NCBI RefSeq assembly: GCF_006540305.1
Contig: NZ_BJOR01000001.1
Span: forward strand, 6,696,001 to 6,760,000
DNA: 64,000 bases
Source: Streptomyces sp. 6-11-2
Lineage (GTDB): Bacteria; Actinomycetota; Actinomycetes; Streptomycetales; Streptomycetaceae
Direction: 5' to 3'
Shown here: in pieces, positions 58,371 to 64,000 of the stretch
Layout of the letters: the number at the start of each line of letters is the position of its first letter
Numbering within the stretch: position 1 is the stretch's first letter
The notes under the pieces: model-generated
Seen by the model: only the letters and a program-made list of their open reading frames with translations
The model's database searches: none
What the model was told of the DNA's origin: nothing
Made by a program: the position numbers and the translations under genes

Positions 58371-60994
58371 ACGGCCTTACCCGCCCCACCCGCTCGGCCA
58401 TGAACCGGGCGCTGCACCGGGCCACCGACGCCAGGACACTCGACGCAGCCGAGGCCGAGGTCCTGCTGCACGCGCGCGGCGCCGACCTCGACCGGCTCTG
58501 CGAGGCGGCGGGCCGGGTCCGCGACGCCGGCCTCCGGGCCGCCGGGCGGCCCGGCGTGATCACCTACTCCCGCAAGGTGTTCATCCCGCTCACCCGGCTG
58601 TGCCGTGACCGCTGCCACTACTGCACCTTCGCCACCGTCCCGGGGCGGCTCCCCGCCCCCTACCTCAGCCCCGACGAGGTGCTGGACATCGCCCGCGCGG
58701 GAGCGGCGGCGGGATGCAAGGAGGCGCTGTTCACCCTGGGCGACCGGCCCGAGGAGCGCTGGCCCGCGGCCCGCGCCTGGCTGGACGCGCACGGCTACGA
58801 CGACACACTCAGCTATGTACGGGCCATGGCGATCCGGGTGCTGGAGGAGACCGGCCTGCTGCCTCACCTCAACCCCGGAGTGCTGTCCTGGACCGGCCTC
58901 CAGCGGCTGAAGCCCGTGGCACCGAGCATGGGCATGATGCTGGAGACCACAGCGAGGCGGCTGTGGTCCGAGCCCGGCGGCCCGCACTTCGGCTCACCCG
59001 ACAAGGAGCCCGCGGTGCGGCTGCGGGTGCTGGAGGACGCGGGCCGCAGCAACGTGCCGTTCACCACCGGGATCCTCATCGGCATCGGGGAGACGCCCGC
59101 CGAACGGATCGACGCCCTGCGGGAGATCCGCCGGATCTCCCGGGCGTACGGGGGGATCCAGGAGGTGATCGTGCAGAACTTCCGGGCCAAGCCGGACACG
59201 GCGATGCGTGCCGCGCCCGACGCCGGACCGGCCGAACTGGCCGCCACCATCGCGGTGGCGCGGCTGCTGCTCGGCCCCGGGGCCCGTGTCCAGGCCCCGC
59301 CCAACCTGGTCGGCGAGGAGTTCGCGCTGATGCTGCGGGCCGGCATCGACGACTGGGGCGGGGTGTCCCCGGTGACCGGCGACCATGTCAACCCCGAGCG
59401 GCCCTGGCCGGTGATCGAGGAACTGGCCGCGAACACCGCGGCCGCGGGCTTCACCCTCCGCGAGCGGCTGACGGTCTACCCCGAGCACCTGCGGCGCGGT
59501 GAGCCGTGGCTGGATCCCCGGCTGGCCTCCCATGTGGCGGCGCTCGCCGATCCCGTGACCGGCCTGGCGGCCGAGGGAGCGCGGCCCCGTGGCCTGCCCT
59601 GGCAGGAACCGGAGACGCCGCTCGCCGCCACCGGCCGCACCGACCTGTTCGCCGCCATCGACACCGACGGCCGCGCCACCGACCGGCGGGCGGACTTCGA
59701 CTCGGTGTACGGGGACTGGGCGGCGGTCGCTCAAGCGGTACCGGAGTCGGCACGCGCGTCCGGGCGGCGGAGCGAGGAGGAACCCGTGCCTCCCGGGGGC
59801 GCACGGCCGGAGCGGCTGCGACCCGAGTTCGCGGCAGCGCTGCGGGCGGCGGAGGCCGATCCCGCGCGGCTCGCATCCGCGTCCGCGCTGACGCTGCTGG
59901 GCGCCGCACCCGGGGCGGAGATCGAGGCGCTGGCCGCGCTCGCCGACAGCCTGCGCGCCGCAGCCGCCGGGGACGAGATCACCTACGTGGTCACCCGCAA
60001 CATCAACTTCACCAACGTCTGCTACACCGGCTGCCGCTTCTGCGCCTTCGCCCAGCGGCGTACCGACGCCGACGCCTACACCCTGTCGCTGGAGCAGATC
60101 GGCACGCGGGCCGAGGAGGCGTGGGGGGTGGGGGCGAGCGAGGTCTGCCTCCAGGGCGGGATCCACCCGGACCTGCCGGGCAGCGCGTACTTCGACATCG
60201 CCGCCGAGATCAAGCGGCGTACTCCGGACATGCACGTGCACGCCTTCTCGCCCATGGAGGTCGTCAACGGTGCGACCAGGATGGACCTGTCGGTACGGGA
60301 GTGGCTCCAGGGGGCCCGGGAGGCGGGCGTCGACTCGTTGCCCGGCACGGCCGCCGAGATCCTCGACGACGAGGTCCGCTGGGTCCTCACCAAGGGGAAA
60401 CTCCCCGCGGCCCAGTGGATCGACGTGGTCACCACCGCCCACTCGCTGGGCATTCCGACCACGGCGACCATGATGTACGGCCACGTGGACACCCCGCGCC
60501 ACTGGGTGGACCACATCAAGCTGATCGGACGCCTCCAGGAAGAGACGGGAGGCTTCACCGAGTTCGTCCTCCTGCCGTTCGTCCATACCAACTCCCCGGT
60601 CTACCTGGCCGGAATCGCCAGGTCCGGGCCGACCGTCCTGGAGAACCGGGCCGTACACGCCCTGGCGCGGATCCTGCTGCACGGCAGGATCCGCAACATC
60701 CAGACGAGCTGGGTGAAGCTGGCGCGGAGCAACGTCCTCGACGTCCTGCGAGGCGGTGTCAACGACATCGGCGGAACGCTGATGGAGGAGACCATCAGCA
60801 GGATGGCGGGCTCCGAGCAGGGCAGTCACAAGAGCGTGAGCGATCTGGAGGCGCTGGCCCACGACGCGGGCCGCCCGGCCCGCATGAGGACCACCACCTA
60901 CGGCACCGTCAGTGCGGAGCGGGAGGCCGTGGCCCGCCGGCACGGAGGAGTGTGGCGGCCGTCGAGGCCGTCGTTGACGATTCTCAATTCTTAG
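58367..60994 (+). CDS. fbiC: FO synthase, bifunctional CofG-CofH radical SAM enzyme
   Basis: An 875-residue protein from a GTG within a GTGA overlap. The N-terminal CofG half has [20 protein letters not shown] with the Cys-x3-Cys-x2-Cys iron-sulfur motif (residues about 80-90) and [20 protein letters not shown]. The C-terminal CofH half (from about residue 495) has [20 protein letters not shown] with the second radical SAM motif, [20 protein letters not shown] and [20 protein letters not shown]. Both halves are complete, so 5-amino-6-ribitylaminouracil and tyrosine can be converted to the F420 chromophore FO. FbiA and FbiB homologues are not in the window. Last gene of the first half of the cluster. 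Confidence 0.95.
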   Translation: MNGLTRPTRSAMNRALHRATDARTLDAAEAEVLLHARGADLDRLCEAAGRVRDAGLRAAGRPGVITYSRKVFIPLTRLCRDRCHYCTFATVPGRLPAPYLSPDEVLDIARAGAAAGCKEALFTLGDRPEERWPAARAWLDAHGYDDTLSYVRAMAIRVLEETGLLPHLNPGVLSWTGLQRLKPVAPSMGMMLETTARRLWSEPGGPHFGSPDKEPAVRLRVLEDAGRSNVPFTTGILIGIGETPAERIDALREIRRISRAYGGIQEVIVQNFRAKPDTAMRAAPDAGPAELAATIAVARLLLGPGARVQAPPNLVGEEFALMLRAGIDDWGGVSPVTGDHVNPERPWPVIEELAANTAAAGFTLRERLTVYPEHLRRGEPWLDPRLASHVAALADPVTGLAAEGARPRGLPWQEPETPLAATGRTDLFAAIDTDGRATDRRADFDSVYGDWAAVAQAVPESARASGRRSEEEPVPPGGARPERLRPEFAAALRAAEADPARLASASALTLLGAAPGAEIEALAALADSLRAAAAGDEITYVVTRNINFTNVCYTGCRFCAFAQRRTDADAYTLSLEQIGTRAEEAWGVGASEVCLQGGIHPDLPGSAYFDIAAEIKRRTPDMHVHAFSPMEVVNGATRMDLSVREWLQGAREAGVDSLPGTAAEILDDEVRWVLTKGKLPAAQWIDVVTTAHSLGIPTTATMMYGHVDTPRHWVDHIKLIGRLQEETGGFTEFVLLPFVHTNSPVYLAGIARSGPTVLENRAVHALARILLHGRIRNIQTSWVKLARSNVLDVLRGGVNDIGGTLMEETISRMAGSEQGSHKSVSDLEALAHDAGRPARMRTTTYGTVSAEREAVARRHGGVWRPSRPSLTILNS

Positions 60995-61211
60995 CGGAGC
61001 GGCCGTCACACCCGTCGCCCGGACAACCCTCCTCTTCGGGACGCGAGGGATATCGGGTGCCCCCTGGGAATTCCGCGTGGGTCGTTTGCCCATTCTCCGG
61101 CTCGGGCGGTTGAACCATATTGCCGTGCGGTGATTCGCCGCCGTTCCGGCCCTCTCCGAATCCGGGATTGAGGCGCCTCGCGGGATCGTGCCAAGCATTT
61201 CGGCCAAACCG
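60995..61211. other. Intergenic region after fbiC
   Basis: About 217 bp without a gene. No strong hairpin terminator was recognised, although the region is less GC-rich than its neighbours. Confidence 0.4.
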
Positions 61212-61256
61212 TTGACGAGAACTGAACCTCCCCTCTAGCGTGAACCACCAGTTCAC
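61212..61256 (+). promoter_or_regulatory. Promoter and operator of the ABC importer operon
   Basis: TTGACG (61212-61217), an 18-bp spacer and TAGCGT (61236-61241) form a promoter. 61240-61256 reads GTGAACCACCAGTTCAC, an inverted repeat with GTGAAC/GTTCAC arms, 13 of 17 identical to the site at 51534-51550. The placement relative to the promoter is the same at both sites, which argues for one regulator of catabolism and uptake. Confidence 0.75.
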
Positions 61257-61355
61257 TCAGCGATCCAGTTGCGCTGGGTGGCTCGACAGGCCGGCAGAGG
61301 CGACCAGATTCCCTCCCCGGACGACACATCCGAAGGATTCGGAGAGTGCCTGAGC

Positions 61356-62297
61356 ATGACCGCGACCAACATCTCTGCATCACCCCGACCGCCCGCGGCC
61401 CGTAAGGGACAGGCGGATCCCGCGCCCCGCGAGCCGGGCCGTGGCGGCGCCTTCCTCCGCCGGCTCACCGATCCGCTCGGCGCCCTCCTCGTCATGGTCG
61501 TCCTCGCCTGTCTGTGGGAGGGCTACAAGGCACTCGGCCAGGCCGTCGACGACCGGATCCTCGGGATCGGCCTGCCGGTCGCCACCGACGACCTGTCGAT
61601 GCCGCACCTGTGGACGATCGCCGGCTCGCTCACGGCGCCAGCACGCGCGGGCGACCCGACCTCACTGGCGGTGTACCTCGTCGGCGAGACCACCGTGACG
61701 CTCCGCGAAGCCCTCTACGGTCTGGCGGCCGGATCGCTGCTCGGTCTCGCACTGGCGGTGCTCTTCCTCCATGTGGCACCGGTGAGCAAGGGCCTGATGC
61801 CCTGGCTGGTCGCCTCCCAGACGGTGCCACTGGTCGCCATCGCCCCGATGATCGTGATCTGGGGCGGCAAGGCGGGTCTGCCGCCGTGGGCCGCGGTCAC
61901 GGGCATCGCCGCCTATCTCGCGTTCTTCCCCGTCACCATCAACTCCCTGCGCGGGCTGAAGTCCCCGCCCAAGGTGCAGCTCGACTTCATGCGCAGTGTC
62001 GGCGCCGGACGCGCCCGGGTGCTGTGGTCGCTGCGGTTCCCGGCGGCACTCCCGTACGTCTTCGCCGGACTGCGGCTCGCCGCCACCGCGAGTGTGGTGG
62101 GCGCCATCGTGGGCGAGTTGTCGGCCGGCACCGGCCGCGGCATCGGCCGCGCGATCCTCACCTCCGCCTACTACTACTCGAACGGGCCGGAGAAGCTGTA
62201 CGCCGCCGTCCTCGTCGCCGCGATCGCCGGAATCCTCTTCGTGCAGGTCCTCGCTCTGCTGGAGCGGTTCGCCCTCCGCCACCGGCACGCCCGTTAG
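61356..62297 (+). CDS. ABC transporter permease (SsuC/TauC/RibX-type)
   Basis: A 313-residue membrane protein from ATG 61356. After a Pro/Arg-rich cytoplasmic tail come about six helices. ALYGLAAGSLLGLALAVLFL, then MPWLVASQTVPLVAIAPMIV and the EAA loop with VQLDFMRSVGAGRARVLWSL fit the nitrate/sulfonate/pyrimidine-precursor (BPD_transp_1) family. The partner permease lies at 63118 and the ATPase between them. Two different permeases imply a heterodimeric channel. The solute-binding protein is probably encoded just beyond the window. Confidence 0.9.
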   Translation: MTATNISASPRPPAARKGQADPAPREPGRGGAFLRRLTDPLGALLVMVVLACLWEGYKALGQAVDDRILGIGLPVATDDLSMPHLWTIAGSLTAPARAGDPTSLAVYLVGETTVTLREALYGLAAGSLLGLALAVLFLHVAPVSKGLMPWLVASQTVPLVAIAPMIVIWGGKAGLPPWAAVTGIAAYLAFFPVTINSLRGLKSPPKVQLDFMRSVGAGRARVLWSLRFPAALPYVFAGLRLAATASVVGAIVGELSAGTGRGIGRAILTSAYYYSNGPEKLYAAVLVAAIAGILFVQVLALLERFALRHRHAR

Positions 62298-62326
62298 TCG
62301 AGAACCCACAACCCTTGGAGCCCCTG

Positions 62327-63121
62327 ATGGCCGAGCCCGCAATCATCTCCGTGCGCGGAGTCAACAAAGTCTTCAACGGCGGTTCCGACCGTGCGGTCAC
62401 CGCTCTGGAGGACATCGACCTGACCATCGGGCGGGGCGAGTTCATCTCCCTGCTCGGGCCCAGCGGCTGCGGCAAGTCCACCCTGCTGCGGGTGATGGCG
62501 GACCTCACCACACCCACGAGCGGCACCGTCATCGTCAACGGCAAGGCACCGGGTGCGGCACGCGCCGACCGCGACTACGGCATGGTCTTCCAGCAGGCCG
62601 GCCTGTTCGAGTGGCGCAGTGTCCTGCGCAACGTCGAACTCCCGCTCCAGGTGGCAGGGGCGAAGAAGGAGGTACACCGGGCCAAGGCCATGGAGATGCT
62701 GGAACTGGTCCGCCTCAGCGAGTTCGCCGGGCACTACCCCTGGCAGCTCTCCGGCGGCATGCAGCAGCGCGTGGCGATCGCCCGCGCTCTCTCCGCCGAT
62801 CCCGAGATCCTCTTCATGGACGAACCGCTGGGCGCCCTCGACGAGATGAACCGCGAACGGCTCCAGGGCGAGCTGTTGCGCATCTGGGGCGACACCCGCA
62901 CCACCGTCGTGTTCGTCACGCACAGCATCTCCGAGGCGGTGTTCCTCTCCTCGCGGGTGGTGGTGATGTCCGCGCGGCCCGGCCGCGTCGCGGCCTGCAT
63001 CGACGTGGACCTGCCCCATCCCAGGACCGCCGAGACGCGCACCACGCCGGAGTTCTTCGAGAAGGTCAAGGAAGTCCGCCAGGCCCTGCACGAGGCGCCC
63101 AGCGAGCGGGCGGCGGCATGA
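62327..63121 (+). CDS. ABC transporter ATP-binding protein (SsuB/TauB-type)
   Basis: A 264-residue protein. Walker A is LLGPSGCGKSTLLRVMADLT, the Q-loop GMVFQQAGLFEWRSVLRNVE, the signature WQLSGGMQQRVAIARALSAD, Walker B ILFMDEPLGALDEMNRERLQ and the H-loop VVFVTHSISEAVFLSSRVVV. These are the exact subfamily features of sulfonate/nitrate/hydroxymethylpyrimidine importers. The start is ATG 62327 behind TTGGAG. Stop and next start overlap (ATGA). Confidence 0.93.
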   Translation: MAEPAIISVRGVNKVFNGGSDRAVTALEDIDLTIGRGEFISLLGPSGCGKSTLLRVMADLTTPTSGTVIVNGKAPGAARADRDYGMVFQQAGLFEWRSVLRNVELPLQVAGAKKEVHRAKAMEMLELVRLSEFAGHYPWQLSGGMQQRVAIARALSADPEILFMDEPLGALDEMNRERLQGELLRIWGDTRTTVVFVTHSISEAVFLSSRVVVMSARPGRVAACIDVDLPHPRTAETRTTPEFFEKVKEVRQALHEAPSERAAA

Positions 63122-63936
63122 GCACCCTCCGGCTCTCCCGGCCCGCCGGTGCCTCCGCTCTCAAGGCACGCGCCCTGCGGTTCACGCCGGTCGCGCTGAC
63201 CGCCGTGATTCTGCTCGGCCTGTGGCAGTCGGCCGTGACCCTGTTCGACGTGCCCGTGTTCATCATGCCGACCCCGGTCATGATCGCGGAGGCGTTCCGG
63301 CACGATTTCGGGACGATCATGTCCGCGTCCCTGTCCACCGTCGAGCCCGTCCTGCTGGGCCTGGTCATGGGGTCGCTCGGGGGGATCTGCGTGGCCCTCG
63401 TCGTCAGCCGCTTCCCCCGGCTGTCGGGCCCGGTGCTCAACGCCGCCGTGCTGATCAACTGCGCGCCGATCGTCGCCCTGGCCCCGATCTTCAACAACTG
63501 GTTCGGTGTGACCAGCCTGCTCTCCAAGGCCGGCGTCGCCGCCGTCATGGTGTTCTTCCCGGTCTTCGTCAACACCACCCGGGGCCTGCTCCAGATCGAG
63601 CCCCTGCACCTGGAGATCATGGAGTCCCTCGCGGCCCGTCCGCGCCAGGTGGCCCTCCTGCTGCGGCTTCCCAACGCGCTCCCGTTCGTCTTCACCGCGC
63701 TGAAACTCGGCACCACCCTCGCCGTCATCGGCGTGATCGTCAGCGAGTACTTCGGTGGGAGCACCGAGGCGCTCGGCGTGTACATCGCCTATCAGGCGGC
63801 CCTTCCCCGATTCGACTACGCCTGGGCCGGAATTCTCGTATCCGGTGCGCTCGGACTCGGTCTGTTCGGAGCCGTGACTCTTCTGGAGAGATTCCTCATG
63901 CCCTGGCACGAGTCGCTGCACGAGGAAAGAGCCTGA
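63118..63936 (+). CDS. ABC transporter permease (SsuC/TauC/RibX-type), second subunit
   Basis: A 272-residue protein with about six helices. VFIMPTPVMIAEAFRHDFGT is the typical P-S/T-P entry after the first helix. INCAPIVALAPIFNNWFGVT and the EAA loop MESLAARPRQVALLLRLPNA, LPFVFTALKLGTTLAVIGVI, VSEYFGGSTEALGVYI follow. It resembles pyrimidine-precursor and riboflavin/thiamine-precursor importers of actinobacteria as much as sulfonate importers. A pyrimidine-type ligand is therefore plausible in this context. Confidence 0.92.
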   Translation: MSTLRLSRPAGASALKARALRFTPVALTAVILLGLWQSAVTLFDVPVFIMPTPVMIAEAFRHDFGTIMSASLSTVEPVLLGLVMGSLGGICVALVVSRFPRLSGPVLNAAVLINCAPIVALAPIFNNWFGVTSLLSKAGVAAVMVFFPVFVNTTRGLLQIEPLHLEIMESLAARPRQVALLLRLPNALPFVFTALKLGTTLAVIGVIVSEYFGGSTEALGVYIAYQAALPRFDYAWAGILVSGALGLGLFGAVTLLERFLMPWHESLHEERA

Positions 63937-64000
63937 CGGCAGCGGTCCGCCGGCCCGGCCTTTCCCGCATTGACTTCCCGCCTGCTTTCCGTCTTCCATT

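Noticed and set aside
58994-61207. 737-codon open frame on the minus strand opposite fbiC
   Set aside because: Antisense shadow of fbiC with its two radical SAM motifs; no own signals.

Overview
The window is high-GC actinobacterial DNA, almost certainly Streptomyces. The evidence is very strong GC bias at third codon positions, GTG and TTG starts behind purine-rich ribosome binding sites, many ATGA/GTGA stop-start overlaps, coenzyme F420 biosynthesis genes, a SpoIIE-type phosphatase, a large secreted subtilase, and a heavy load of actinomycete insertion sequences. No rRNA, tRNA or CRISPR array was seen.

Layout. (1) 1-2.98 kb: a short sugar or nucleotide-sugar operon with the end of a nucleotide-sugar epimerase, an AdoHcy-hydrolase-like NAD protein, a NUDIX hydrolase and a KdsB-like cytidylyltransferase whose 3' end runs into IS debris. 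(2) 3-9.7 kb: an insertion hot spot. A decayed ISAs1-family transposase gene is interrupted, with a CATTG target duplication, by a 2.1-kb element with 116-bp terminal inverted repeats. That element is itself interrupted by a dead IS5-family copy. An intact ISAzo13-type element with perfect 21-bp ends lies at 7.5-9.2 kb. (3) 9.75-11.8 kb: a DnaQ-type exonuclease with a BRCT domain, apparently fused to the start of NAD-dependent DNA ligase, and a hypothetical gene. (4) 11.6-19.6 kb: an amidase and a five-gene oligopeptide-type ABC importer, divergent from a LacI-family regulator across a 20-bp palindromic operator. (5) 19.6-25.3 kb: a YtcJ-like amidohydrolase, an APC permease, a TetR regulator and an FAD amine oxidoreductase. 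A 17-bp operator sequence is shared by the permease/tetR and oxidoreductase promoters. (6) 25.8-33.5 kb: two paralogous TrmB/LuxR-type regulators around an aminopeptidase P gene, then a secreted subtilase. (7) 33.7-46 kb: an XRE-cupin regulator divergent from a PLP D-amino-acid enzyme, a membrane PP2C phosphatase, a PPOX protein, and many transposase remnants (IS630, IS5, ISAzo13, IS21) around one intact IS110 element. This stretch also holds a truncated Ku gene coupled to an SDR and an NMT1-like protein, and a polysaccharide deacetylase. (8) 46-51 kb: small genes, an alpha/beta hydrolase-tetR operon, a lipocalin-like protein and an SDR.

(9) 51.5-63.9 kb is the most interesting part. One strand carries a DUF1185 protein, class III aminotransferase, dihydropyrimidinase/hydantoinase, F420-type LLM oxidoreductase, F420:NADP reductase, beta-ureidopropionase-like amidohydrolase, FbiD/CofC, a complete FbiC (FO synthase), then a two-permease/one-ATPase ABC importer. 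My reading is a self-contained ring-catabolic system (a pyrimidine or related cyclic ureide). The LLM enzyme would reduce or otherwise modify the ring using F420H2. The reductase would recycle F420, and the operon brings its own copies of two F420 biosynthesis genes. The hydrolases would then open and decarbamoylate the ring and the transaminase would take the resulting omega-amino acid. Two matching promoter-operator units, before the first catabolic gene and before the transporter, suggest one regulator for both halves. The substrate and the LLM reaction are inferred, not shown.
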